Assembly (NCBI GenBank): GCA_947044365.1
Contig: OX345649.1
Span: 2,102,430 to 2,166,429 of the forward strand
DNA: 64,000 nucleotides
Source of the DNA: Petrosia ficiformis
Lineage: Eukaryota; Porifera; Demospongiae; Haplosclerida; Petrosiidae
Reading direction: 5' to 3'
Shown here: one piece after another, positions 27,009 to 38,430 of the stretch
How the letters are laid out: each line of letters begins with the position of its first letter
Numbering within the stretch: position 1 is the stretch's first letter
Made by a program: the position numbers and the translations under genes
Notes under the pieces: generated by a model
The model's database searches: none
What the model saw: only the letters and a program-made list of their open reading frames with translations
What the model was told of the DNA's origin: nothing

Positions 27009-28032
27009 ACACACACACACACACAGAAACACAACACAGAGATTCCACTTTACAACACTATATAAACAAAGTTTGTACATGCAACTAACAATCACAAGTG
27101 ATCAGAAATGTTATTATAAAGTACAGACAGGTGCTGCAGGAAAGAGACATATCAGTATCATAATACCTTAGTAAGATAACATTATGGTACTATTATGCAT
27201 GCATGGATTAACTGAACAAACTACTTAACATAACACATAGTACAAGTTACAGTAAACATTAATAAAACATTTATATAGGGTGTGGTGTAATTATCCCATT
27301 ACCTCTTTGACATTTTTCTCCAATCCATCCTGCAAGGCATGTACAAGTATCTGGTGCAGAACACTCCTGATTTGATAAACAGCCTTTATTACACTCGGCT
27401 ATAAAAAAATATAACATAACATATCTTTTTCATATCAGCTGATAAGATGCTTAAAAGTATAAATGAAGTAATAAATTAGCATTCTTGCAAATTTGATTTT
27501 TAGGTAGTCTAATTATAGTAACAGTAAAGTTATGTTTTCAACCTGTTATGTTCAGTATACATAGTTATGATAATAAATAAGATAAATAAATAACAATAAA
27601 ATTTTCACTTACGATAGCAGTTTTCTCCTCCATGCCCTGGACAACATTCAGTTGTCTGATAATAAGTGATTTCACTTGTAATATAAGATGTCGTCCTGCA
27701 ATAGATAAATTTGTACATATAATTATATATATATATATATAATATAATATATATATGTGCAGTGATGTGATAGAGCAACTCTGTACAACACAAACTATAT
27801 AGCACTTGGACAAGCCTGTTAACTTACTGGTTGTAGTAGCATGTACACCAGTTATCGCAGCATACAGTCGTAGTGTTATAAATCACAAAGTATATCTCCT
27901 GAGACTTCACTACTAACAGTGTACACGAATCAAGAGCACTGTAATGTGTGGAGGTCAACAGAGGGCATGCAAAACAAACATAATTTACCTTGTTGCAGAA
28001 AGCAGTCCGAATAAGAGTAAGTGAAGAAACAT
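19035..28032 (-). CDS. Receptor gene B: EMI-EGF-4xFN3-transmembrane protein lacking the calcium-EGF exon
   Basis: Twelve exons, 2076 coding bases (691 aa), in transcription order: 28032-27989, 27938-27828, 27695-27613, 27398-27303, 25851-25591, 25410-25126, 24138-23941, 23071-22976, 21805-21512, 20890-20829, 20677-20268, 19170-19035. Start ATG 28032 gives a signal peptide (MFLHLLLFGLL); an overlapping upstream ATG in another frame does not splice in frame. Then come an EMI-like domain ('CCDNWC', 'ECCPGHGG'), one EGF ('CTCLAGW'), four FN3 domains ('LPNGIINRYTLYINYTN' in the second), a juxtamembrane module ('QRWVNRAPDVVVQ'), one hydrophobic helix and a tail. Its paralogues A and C carry a 129-base calcium-EGF exon after the EGF. 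Here it is absent, and because all flanking exons are phase 1 the frame survives. The tail ends in GTMV, a class I PDZ-ligand pattern. It is probably a cell-surface adhesion or recognition receptor; no ligand can be named. Confidence 0.88.
19295..19545. repeat. About 50-base minisatellite in gene B last intron
   Basis: Four to five imperfect copies of a unit containing 'CACACTCATCTAAGCCTGAA' and 'CAGAAGGGTTATCCCATGAT'. It lies in the intron between the transmembrane exon and the tail exon of gene B. Confidence 0.88.
20938..20990. repeat. 26-base direct duplication
   Basis: 'GTTGTAATTTTAATGCAAAA' plus ACGTTT is repeated once directly, in a gene B intron. Confidence 0.85.
21290..21480. repeat. 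Dispersed repeat shared with about 51600-51830
   Basis: 'CTGCTGTCATGATA' followed by 'CTTGGGAATTCTGGGAACTT'-type sequence, then 'TGTGGAGGGxG', occurs here and at 51720-51790 in HPS1. Both copies are degenerate. Confidence 0.5.
22826..22858. repeat. (AAAC)n microsatellite
   Basis: About seven CAAA units in a gene B intron. Confidence 0.9.
23611..23646. repeat. (AT)n microsatellite
   Basis: About 18 AT units in a gene B intron. Confidence 0.9.
25949..26012. repeat. (CA)n microsatellite with interspersed GA
   Basis: A CACACA/CAGACA run in gene B intron 4. Confidence 0.9.
26184..26405 (+). mobile_element. hAT-type MITE, copy 3 (receptor gene B intron 4)
   Basis: 222 bases. It begins CAGAGGTTTTGACAAC and ends CTTATCAAAAACACTG, flanked by the perfect 8-base duplication CTCTGTAG (26176-26183 and 26406-26413). 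Same interior as the copies at 12375 and 16855. Confidence 0.9.
26420..26750. other. GC-richer segment of unknown origin in gene B intron 4
   Basis: Between the hAT MITE and the CA repeat, about 300 bases are clearly richer in G and C than the surroundings ('AACCCAGGGGCAGCAGCC', 'GTTGTGGGGTGGGGTT'). They are open in two forward frames without resembling a known protein. The segment sits where A and C carry their calcium-EGF exon, but I found no remnant of that exon in it. It may be a decayed mobile element. Confidence 0.4.
26944..27025. repeat. Long (CA)n microsatellite
   Basis: About 40 CA units with a single TA interruption, in gene B intron 4. Confidence 0.95.
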
Positions 28033-28115
28033 AATTATTGTTGTGGATAGAGCCCGCAATGCTGATTGGTGGATTTGCTGTATTGATCATTTATACTATG
28101 GAGTTTTCTGTGTAC

Positions 28116-28128
28116 GTGTCACGTGACA
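28116..28128. promoter_or_regulatory. TCACGTGA block upstream of receptor gene B
   Basis: GTCACGTGAC (28118-28127) is a perfect palindrome lying 86 bases upstream of the gene B ATG. Read towards the gene, the same TCACGTGA followed by a block ending in AAACTCC recurs upstream of gene A (37785-37792). This suggests a shared promoter element. Gene C lacks it. Confidence 0.5.
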
Positions 28129-28194
28129 CCGACAGTTTTAATAATAATTTTTAATTAAAATTTTAACATGATAGTCATAATATTGACAATTCAT

Positions 28195-31100
28195 TTAATA
28201 AACAATGTCGTAGCTATTAAAGCTTCCTTCATTTTCTCCATCAAAATCTCCGTAGATCCGATTAATTGTTCCCTGCTTTGGTATCAAAGCACTCTCGAGG
28301 AAATTTCAAGTTACTGTACGATTGCATAATATCAGTAAAAGTATAATTACTATAACCCTTGAATTATAATTATTATATATGACATAAATTACAATTATAT
28401 AATTATGTCAGTGTTTACTTTATGTGTACAAGTATCTGTAATGATTCTTGTGAACTGTTTTATCCAATTGCATGTGCATGCATGACTGAAAGCAATGGTA
28501 TCTAGCTACATACCTTATTTTCTTGGGTTTAAAAACATAAATGACAATGAATGTAGCAATAAGAATTCCAGCTAATATAATCAAAATAGCAATGATGCTA
28601 ACAGCAATAGCTGCTGCTGTGTTTAAATCAGAGCCATGGTTTGTATCACGAGTCTCAACGGTACTAGTAGGGCTACTTGTAACAATACATGAAGTATTGG
28701 TTCCAAAATCATCGAGGGCAACCTCACATTCATCATCAACATACAGTAGTAATCCTTGAACAACTATAGTAGGAGCAGTGTTTACCCACCGCTGTAGATA
28801 AATGATTAAATCAGGACTTTGTGTTGTTGATGTGCCAGCAATTCTTCCCTGAAATATTGCCCTACTCTCATCACGATCATCACAGACAAAATGTGTGTCA
28901 CCTAAGTAGAATGTCTGTAAGTTGCATAAACAATAGCTGTTGAGTACTTGAACAAGATTTTCAACCATTGCTTCAACTTTATGTTCACTATTACTGTCCT
29001 GTCAAATAAATATTGAATATTTTATACGAATTATCATAGCAATTAAATTATAGTATGTGTGTGTGTGTGTGCACACGGTGTGTATTTTGTACCTAGTACA
29101 CTTTTTGTGTTACATAATTAATAATTTATTGCATACATTGTTAAAATTTTATAAAACTCACAAGCCAAATTCTACAACTACCTAATCCAGTTAGATGGAG
29201 TTCAAAAATACTGCTTTCATGTGCTGCATGGTGAAGCAATTACTACATGTATATATAATTACAATTATAGACGAATATCTCTACCTTGTAAGTACCATGG
29301 TTCTGAGCTGACTCCAAATCCCAATGTAATGGCAACTACAGAAATGCAATAAGTTTTCAATGGAAATATAAACTGTGTTATCCAATGATTTGTAGTGTTT
29401 ATTTGCAAGCTTCTTGCTGTAGCATCACATTGATAAATGGATTCAGAAATAGTCACTTGATATGCTGCAAGATTTCCTCTAAGTTGTTCCAATGTCAATG
29501 CATCCCAGTAAATAGTAATACTTGATGGCAAGATCCTGTCAACTTTGGTTATATTTGGAAATGTAGCTGGTGCTAAAGGAAAAGTATAAGATAATTATAA
29601 TTTTGCTACTTCTTTCTTCAGGATCAAGGAAATCTACATCTTCAATCTTGAAATACATAAACTTACTTGTCTGTTGAGTGAAGAATGTTATAGGAGAAAC
29701 TTCTCCCCAACCAATGACAGTAGACGCTGCCACCATAACAGTATAGGGAATGAATGGCTCTGTGTTAGAAGGGGGCTTTATAAGTAAATTAAGAAAAGTA
29801 AGTTAACTTACGAAGGTGTTGTAATTGGATGAATAAAGTTTCATTGGGATTTAATTCCTTATAATAAACATTCTCATTTGATTTGGTTTCTGTTGTAACA
29901 TTCAAGTAGTATTTTATAATAATACCATTGAGAACTTTTGGAGGATACCACGTGATGTTAACAGCATATGCTGTCAAAAGTATCACTTGCAAGTCATGTA
30001 CCTGACCAGGTTCTACAGAAAGGAGAATAGTATTATACATTATACGTTGCAGTTCAATGTCATTTGCTTACCATCTTCAAATGTTGTGGCAAAAATATAC
30101 TCTGTCTTAGGACCTTCACCACCTCCTGAAATAGCTCCAACACTGATACCCACCTCTTGATGGGCATGCAACCCCTCAAGAAGATAAAAATTATATAAAG
30201 ATGCCACATATATGTTGTGCACAGCACTTCCATTTGTATAGTTTATATACAGTTTGTAATTCTCAATAATGCCATTAGGAACTGCTGGTGGTTTCCATTC
30301 AATTAGAATCGATCGTTCACTAGCAGCTTCCACTGTGATATTGCTTGGAGGATCATCAGGAGCTGCATGGGATGTGTTATGGATTTAATAAGTTTTTATT
30401 GACAGACATACAAAACGTACAATGTTGAAGTGTATATTCTTCAAAGCATACAGGAGGACCATTCCCACTGGTAACCCATTGGGGAATCACGCAGCATGAA
30501 TAATGAGAGAATGGAAATAAGCCAGTGAAATTAATGCTTTCCAATTGTCCCCAAAATGTGTTGTTATCGGCATAGGATTCTGATAAACACGAAACATAAA
30601 TACCTCCAAAAACACCATCATTAGCATAATCAGATGGAAGATCGAAATTTACTTCAAAACTGCAACTGCCTGGAGTTACTCTAAGATTGGTAACAGCATC
30701 TGTATAATGTGAACAAACTAAAGATTCTATTTTGGAAACAGCCTGTCATGCATGACATAGTCCAATAACAGATATATGAGAACAGGACAAGAGTCCAAAT
30801 CAAAATATCTGGTAGTTGCCTAGTTGGCTCTATATTTCCACACCCTTGTTTATTTGTTTATCTCTATGATTGAAAAGAAAGATCCATAAACTGAAAACTA
30901 CAAATGCACTTCCTTTGTTGCATATGAGTGGTCATTATAATATAATTATGCTGAAAAATATTAGTTCATATATATGTATGAGAAAAAAAAACTGGTGTAA
31001 AATGCTTTTATACCAGGAAAAAAAGGGAAAGATTAATATTGCTGACCCAAACAGCGAAGTCCATCTGTTGCAAGAATTTTAGTTTCTTCACAGCCACATA

Positions 31101-32380
31101 TGTATGACCCCTCTGTGTTATTACAGGTATCATGATACTCACATAAATCCAAAGCATCATCACATTCATTGATATCTAAATTCAATGAATTACTGTAATT
31201 TATGATAATAGTAAGTCAATCATTTTAACCTGTCAAACAGTCATCTCCCTTCCAACCTTCAATGCATGTACAAGTATCCGGCAATGAACATTCTTTGTTC
31301 ACTTCACAATCATAGCTGCAATATGCTACACAAAAAAAGAGTAAATGGAATATACAGTATACCATTAGTATCATGGTATATAACTTATCACATACGTAGA
31401 CAATAAACTCCGGAATATCCTGTGCAGCATTCAAGACTTGCAATGTATGTACTGTAATATCCAGTATAACTGTAGGTCCTGTGGAAATCAGTAGAAAAGT
31501 CAAGTAAATCTTGTATGGTTTTGGGTGGGCTGCTGAGCTGAAACTCAGTGTCCCAGGGTGGGGTCTCCCCTAGTGCAGAATCTGCCTGGATGAAACGTAC
31601 TTAGATCACATAGGATTTTGTAGGAGGGTCTCACGTAGGTAGGGTTAAAATCAGAACAAAGTTCTCCTGGATTAGCGATTTGGTATCTGGTCCCTAGCAC
31701 ATTATATCTGGGAGGAGATTTTGCACTAGGGGAGACCCTGCCCTGTGACACCAGTAACCAGTATAATGATAAAATATATACAAGTAGCCCAGAAAGACTT
31801 TGAATATGCTTATAGGTGATCCTTTACTATAGGCACCAAAGGACTAATGACAAGAATGACAGACTGCCAAGTTCAAATGGCAAGCACTGGCACTGCTAGA
31901 CTATGACTGCTTAAACCTTAATGATTATGCGAACAAGGATCAATTGGACTACATAATCTATAGCATTGTATACATGCATTTTAAACATAATGGAGAACAG
32001 TTAATTACTATAATTATTTGCAATTAATGACATTTCACAAATACAGTGAATCAGCCATTAGGTGAAATGTATATAGAATAATTATAATGCTATATATATA
32101 ATATAATAATATTGTATATACCTTATTGGTTACAGTGTTTAATTAATCAATTACTTACCCATAGCAAGAGCCCCAGTTTAAAAATCCACAAGCATAATAG
32201 TATGCAACGTAGATTACTTGGGTGTTGTGCTGAGCAAGAGCGGTATATTCAGTGCATGGGTTTATACTGAAACTATATAAAATTAGATAACTCAATTGGA
32301 AAAGTATAGATCAATTCATACCAGAGTCGTCCTCCGATTATTAAACAAAACACTTGGAATGCTGTCAGTTGCAACTTCAT
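28195..32380 (-). CDS. Receptor gene C: EMI-EGF-calcium EGF-4xFN3-transmembrane protein
   Basis: Thirteen exons, 2271 coding bases (756 aa): 32380-32322, 32266-32159, 31478-31396, 31325-31230, 31175-31047, 30699-30421, 30362-30072, 30012-29812, 29759-29667, 29572-29285, 29223-29162, 28998-28514, 28291-28195. Order: signal peptide (MKLQLTAFQV), EMI-like ('LECCTGYSG'), EGF ('CTCIEGW'), calcium-binding EGF ('DINECDD'), four FN3 domains (the third split over two exons), a juxtamembrane module ('QRWVNTAPTIVVQG'), a helix ('AVSIIAILIILAGILIA') and a 30-residue tail ending 'SYDIVY' with 'YGDF' upstream. Exon lengths match gene A almost exactly. The stop is only 163 bases from the gene B ATG. It is probably a cell-surface adhesion or recognition receptor. 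The last exon was chosen because acceptor 28292 restores the required phase; that exon is less certain than the rest. Confidence 0.87.
31546..31751. mobile_element. 206-base foldback element in gene C intron 2
   Basis: The left end 'GGGTCTCCCCTAGTGCA' is inverted at the right end ('TGCACTAGGGGAGACCC'), with about 35 bases of imperfect inverted repeat starting TGTCCCAGGG / TGTCACAGGG. No clear target duplication and no plausible protein. Confidence 0.75.
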
Positions 32381-32531
32381 CTTTACAAAAACATTGCCCC
32401 ACCCAAGGTTATGAATTTCTTCACTAATAATAAAAACAATAATATAAAAATTTATAGTAATTATAAAAATATAAATTATACAACAAAGTATTGTAATTCT
32501 TCAAAACAGCATTATGTACATTGGCAGTTAG

Positions 32532-35500
32532 TCATTTCATGTCAGTGTGACGGTCACTACTCTTTACTTCCTGATCATCTTCATTACGGAACCTTAAAAA
32601 GAAAAGATTATGAAACTACAACTAACAAATCATCATAAATTACAAACTTAGTTTCTGCTTGTCTGGATTTTTTAACACAAATATAAACAATAGCAACCAC
32701 TAGTGCCACTATGAAAACAACAACTGCACCAAAAGCAGCTCCAATGATTGCAGAAACAATGGGAAGAACAAATGAATCATCTTCACATTCTAGTGTAGAC
32801 TGGGGAGCAATATAGCAATCTGTGTGTGACTCTAAACTATCAATAGCAACATCACAGCTTGAGTTCACAGTCAGTTGAAGCCCTTCAATCACAATGGTTG
32901 GGGATGCATCTTTCCACTGTTCGATAGACTCAACAAGTTTTGTGCTTGATTCTAAAACACTTCCTACAATCTGTCCTTGAATAATAACTCTTGTTATGTC
33001 CCGGTCATCACAAAAAAAACGCAAGTTACCAAAATAGTTAAACTGAACTTGACAACTACAGTAAAGATTTACAACCTCTGTGAGCTTTTCTACAACATCT
33101 GATAGCTTTAATGTTGTATCATCAACCTATTTGTAACAAAATACCCATGTACAATAATTATTAGACAACAAGTATAATCAATACTTACCGACCAAAGCTT
33201 GCAATCATGTAATCCATTAACATGAAGTTCAAAAAAGCTACTTTCATACACTGTTTAATATAAGGATAAAATTTTACTACATTAGTAGTATTATTAAAAC
33301 TTACTATTAACATAAAATAATTCTGAATAATTACCAGCTCCCACTGAAGTAGCAGCAGCAACCTGTATACAATATGCTGATTGAGGATTTAGGTTTTGTA
33401 GAGTGATATATCCATTGACTGTTGCTTGTGTTTCTTCATTAATAGTGTAGCTACAGTTAACTCTTGATTCAGAATACTTTACAATGTAATCAACAAGAAT
33501 GCCCCGGAGATCATTACCATTAAGTAGATTCCAAGAAATGTATATGTCAGTTGGAGAATTACGTGCAACACTTTCAACAGCAGGAGGGACTCTTGGCACT
33601 GCAATATGATGATTGTATAATGATCAGGAAGTATACATGTACAAAGGCAGTATAGTGAAAATGTTTATATAATTATGATGGACAAATGAATGCCACCATG
33701 ATAGCATGAAAACATATATCCAAGAAATATAAAGCATACCTTCCTCAACTGTAAAGAAATCATATGGTGAGAATTCACCCTTCCCTGCAATAGTAGAAGC
33801 TATCACTTCAACTTGATATGGTATATATGGCTCTAAAATTAATGCATAAAATTATCACTGTTGACGTACATTCATATATACACAAACCTAGGTTCCATAC
33901 TTCAACCAAATGATTATCACTAAACTGTAGTTCCCACTCATTTACTATAGATCCTTTATCTTGAATAATTTTTATTAATGTAATGTAATAGTTAAGAATA
34001 ATTCCATTCATTGATGAAGGAGGTTTCCATGTAATTCTTATGGCTGCAGGAGAAAGTATTTCAACATCCAGATCATCCACTTCTCCGGGTGCTGTAGAAG
34101 TATTATTTATTAAAATAATTGGTTATATCATTACACAGATTACTTGATTGTGCAGTTCTGTTGAACTTGAAAGCAGATTGTGGTCCTTCCCCTCCTCCTG
34201 TAGTAGTAGATATGCTTATTCCCACAAATTGATAAGGAAATAAATTGCGAAGGAAGTACGCAGAATATTCCGGGTCTATATTTTTCATGTAGATGTTACT
34301 ACTGTTTGTATAATTTAGGTAGAGTGTGTAATATTGGATGATACCATTAGGAAATTCAGGCTGAAACCATTCAATTCGAAGTATCATGGAGTCCACTGTG
34401 CTAATGGTAACATTCAAAGGTGGACCATTAGGACCTGAGGTGAACAGCTAATAAAACATTATGCTACCAAATTATTATTATCTTACTGTCTTGCAGTGTA
34501 TGAATATCAATACATTGTTGTGGTCCAAAGTCATCAGCAATCCATACAGGTGTAACACAGCATGTATAGTTAGTGAATGGCATGAGGGTGCTCATTGTAG
34601 TAATAATAGTCATTATAGTGGTTTCATTAGTAGCATATTGTCCTGTAATTTCGCCTGTTCTTTTACAAAATAAGTCATAATGTTGAAATAATCCATCATA
34701 TGTGAGATTGAATGGAATGTTCCAAGTTAATGTTATATTTCTCTGATTAGGCTCAGCCTGTAAGTTAGTTATTGGGCCTAGATTTAAGATACTTTGTAAG
34801 TACATTAATCCACTTACACACATACACGTTTGAGATTAATACTTACTTAAACAACGTCGTCCATTTGCAGCAAGCTTGTCAGAACCATAACATGAACAGT
34901 TATAGGAGCCATCATAGTTTTCACAAGTTTCTTGAAATTCACACATATTAGTTCCACTGATACATTCATTGATATCTGTTTAATTAAAGTGAAAAGAAAT
35001 GGTATAGTTACATATGATGCAAGGACATATACACCTATATTACAGTCCTTTCCCATCCATCCCTCAGTACAGGTGCAGCTATTAGGTGCAGAACACTCCT
35101 GATTAGGCCCGCAGTTTTCATCACACTGAGCTAAAGCAAAAACAAAGAACAGTTGATTTTACTCTATGTATGAATTATTACAATAAATACACAGCATAAA
35201 GCAAATACCAATGAATGCACACTTTATTATTGCAGATAAAGGTGATGATCTACATACAATTGTGTGGATTACTATATTATATCCATTATTTAAATTTTAA
35301 TAAATGTTAGCAAATGAGAGATTTAAACTGACGATAGCAATTATCTCCTCCATGCCCTGGACAGCATTCAGTTATCTCATAGTAAGTGATTTCACTCGCC
35401 ACATAAGATATTGTTCTGTAAAAGAATTATGTATTTAATAATTATCATAATTAGCACTATTACAGAGTATAGAGTAAATACACGGCCATTTCAATTTCAA

Positions 35501-37729
35501 GTGATGAGTTGAAATATCTACTAGGTCTTATTTCACAGATAAATCATTTTTTTTGTTTGTAGAACTATGACAATGGCAATTCCGATTGCATTCAGAGTGC
35601 AACTATAGTCGTTATGTAGCTTTTGGAGGTAGAGGTGAAACTATTGGGTATACATCAAATGCAATAATATAATATTTATTATCATAGCCTGCAGGGCCAT
35701 CCCTATGATTGCTTTACACAATGTACATATTTATATTCTTGTGTCACATATATGACTGTGTATTGTACAGCAAGTTTCAATAAACTTAATTGAACTTAAG
35801 TTTAAGTTTCAATAAACTGAACTTCAATTTCCGTCCCATAACCACACCCTCTACAAGACACTCATTTGGTTACCAGAGTTCCAATATAAGTTTAATAATA
35901 ATCTAATTTGTTCTTTTGTTTAGGAAATATTTAGTTTCTTTTGACTATATTGACTAGTATATAAAGCATGCATGGATGGCAACAATAATATTTAATCATC
36001 TGTTATGTATACAAATGTTATTTTGTTATTTCTTAGTTCTTACTAAAAGTAAAACATTTTACTTATAATAACAAATGACATTGTTGTTCTCCATAGATAA
36101 CTAGTATACTTAAGGAGGATATTGTAAACATTGCATTGTAACAAAATGAGGGTTAAAATAATTTAGACAGTGCATGCAATAACAATAACCGTATGAAATA
36201 CTAACACAATGGTTATTAGGATAACCTTTTACTTAAATGAAACCATTCATAGTGCAGAGCCCTCATGTGATTATCCCAAAATATTATTGATAGAACTTCA
36301 CTAACAATTATATAATAATTATTTAGAAATTTGTGTGTCTTACAACTTACCTAGTGTAACTGTTGTAAGAAGTGCAAAAAAAACAGTTATGTGGCTTGAA
36401 TCATGTGCAAAAATAAATTAAGTGGAGCTAGAAAATGACTCAATGTTGTAGCGGACACTACCTCAATGGCACATGATTTTAAGCAGGGCTTTGACAATGA
36501 GTGATAGCCTTCAAATAAAATGAGTTGTGTTTCCATGTGTTTGTAATATTATCAGATGTTACATGCTCATTCCAGCATAATTATTTACATAAAAACTGTA
36601 CTTATAATAATAAATGACATCCGATGTAAAGATATTTGAGTAGTTAGCACATGTAAATAATTACTATGGGATTTACATTTACATGTTTGAAGTACATTGT
36701 ATTGTTTTGTTACCATTCTTTATTAGCATGTACTTTATATACTAGACAATATAGATCAAGAGCGAAAGAAATAAATTACTACTTTACTTAGGCTATATAA
36801 TCACATTGACTGAGTGATTATATAGTGCATACATAACAAACGCAAGGTAATATATTTCCTGGAAGGCAAAACGAGTTGTATATAGTGTGTGAGTGACTGT
36901 TTTAGCTCTTTTGGCCATGAATAGAAAATGTGAGAAAGAAACATATAAGTAGACACTAAATCAGTCACCAAAAATATGGTCGTTACTGTCTCTAAAAAAG
37001 AAAGATCACCCTGCATTTAGTACATCATTGCGTCAGTAGGAATTGCTTGCTGTTGTGGAAACCCAACCAGTCAGTAAAGTTTTCAAAACACCACTTTGTA
37101 CTTTGGTGCAAATATTTTAGCTACATCTGTCAACAACTTGAAATGACTCGTCTGTGGTGATAATAGCCCATATCTCTTGCTTGCTGTTGAACTGTTGTAA
37201 ATAAATGACTTGCTGTTTATGTGATGTACACACACAACTGCAGAGGCAGACGGTGATAGAATTCATATCAATTATCAAAGGAATATATAAACTTGCTGGC
37301 AGGTTTATATCTGGTTTATAGAGCCTGTGGTTAGACTGGTATCTGAACTTTGCTTTATAATTATAATAGTATAAATATATATATGTATATAATTACGCAC
37401 AATAACATAATTATAACATACTATATATATATATAATATAATAATATAACTTACTCATTGCAGTAATAGCTACACCAATTATCACAGCATACAGTCGTAA
37501 TGTTATACTTCACAGAGTATATTTCCTCAGACTTGACTACTAATACTGTACACGAATCTAGAGAACTACAATAACGAAATTACAATAAATTTGCTATTAC
37601 TGCAGACGAAATATCTCTGACTCATTGAACAATTGCAAACACAAAGGGTATACAAAGAGTATTTATAATATTATACCTAATTGCAGAGAGCATTCCAAGA
37701 AGGAAAAAAGTAATAAGAATAAAACCCAT
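32532..37729 (-). CDS. Receptor gene A: EMI-EGF-calcium EGF-4xFN3-transmembrane protein
   Basis: Thirteen exons, 2247 coding bases (748 aa): 37729-37677, 37565-37455, 35415-35333, 35130-35035, 34975-34847, 34777-34487, 34434-34144, 34091-33888, 33832-33740, 33598-33305, 33250-33189, 33126-32648, 32592-32532. Order: signal peptide (MGFILITFFLLGML), EMI-like domain ('CCDNWC', 'ECCPGHGGDNC'), EGF ('CTCTEGW'), calcium-binding EGF ('DINECISG'), four FN3 domains ('PNGIIQYYTLYLNYTN' in the second), a juxtamembrane module ('CDDRD', 'EQWKDASPTIVIEG'), a long hydrophobic helix and a short charged tail rich in Asp, Glu and Lys with no tyrosine. Stop at 32532 is 152 bases before the gene C ATG. All internal ectodomain exons from the EGF onward are phase 1, so modules can be gained or lost without frame loss. 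Probable cell-surface adhesion or recognition receptor. Confidence 0.9.
35684..35762 (+). repeat. Terminal fragment of the ATCCCTATGATTGCTTT family
   Basis: 'GCAGGGCCATCCCTATGATT' followed by 'GTGTCACATATATGA' matches the reversed 3' end of the family, in gene A intron 2. Confidence 0.75.
36556..36785 (+). repeat. Second copy of the 2938-3290 dispersed repeat
   Basis: From 'TACATGCTCATTCCAGCATA' to 'AAGAAATAAATTACTA' it parallels 2938-3290 but lacks the internal tandem duplication. Located in gene A intron 2. Confidence 0.7.
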
Positions 37730-37784
37730 AACTCTTTGTTTACCATGTACAATCGCCGATTACTAAGGAGTTTCGACGTCGGTA

Positions 37785-37792
37785 TCACGTGA
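37785..37792. promoter_or_regulatory. TCACGTGA palindrome upstream of receptor gene A
   Basis: The perfect palindrome lies 56 bases upstream of the gene A ATG. The block GGAGTTT (plus strand) stands about 17 bases to its left, as it does at gene B (about 28100-28127). Conservation between two paralogues in otherwise diverged upstream sequence supports a regulatory role. Confidence 0.5.
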
Positions 37793-37905
37793 ACTGCAGA
37801 GGGTGTGGCACTTCTCACATACATATATAATAATTATATACATAATTATATTATACATGCATGCTTGCTTTTCAGGTTGCAGTCTAGTTCTGATCCCCTG
37901 ACTAA

Positions 37906-38140
37906 AGGACATTCATGTTCACCATGACCTCAGAAAAATGTTCCTAATGTTAGTTTGGAATGATCAACAATCTTTTTACCTGTACCATTTTCATGTAATT
38001 ATCTTTCCTGTTCTTTTTTGTGTATGTGAAATTTCAATCCATTGCTTCATTATTAATCATGTATTAACCTTATGACATTAAACTATACACTATATTACAT
38101 ATAGTCATTACAACCTAATTTTGAGGTCATCATGAGTGTG
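37906..38140 (+). repeat. GACCTCA-ended repeat, longest copy
   Basis: Starts 'TTCACCATGACCTCAGAAAA' and ends 'TTTTGAGGTCATCATGAGTG', so the ends are inverted. It fills most of the spacer between gene A and MEAF6. Confidence 0.7.
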
Positions 38141-38430
38141 AACAGATTTCCAACTACTAATTCATGAGGTACTCAAATTTAATTGGTCAATTCCTTTGGT
38201 TGTAATTGCATAGGTTTCAAGAAACCTGAAAAGTTTGGTATAGCTGAACACATCTATACCCACATTTGTTTGGGCAAAATTATCTTCTTGATTGTCAACA
38301 TTGAATCCAGTATTGAAGTTGAAGTATATATAGTTATGTACATGATTAGTTGCTATGCAGTCAAGTAGAATAGAAATAATTTGTCTTAAAAATAACTATG
38401 AACTGAATAATACAGTAATAAAGACTAAGG

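Noticed and set aside
26848..27171. Frame with a His/Thr run
   Set aside because: Translation of the (CA)n microsatellite.
27989..28090. Longer open frame starting at 28090 as the start of receptor gene B
   Set aside because: It does not keep phase with the next exon. The overlapping ATG at 28032 in another frame does, and gives a signal peptide parallel to that of gene A.
31545..31751. 68-residue frame in gene C intron 2
   Set aside because: It coincides exactly with the foldback element at 31546-31751 and has no family resemblance.
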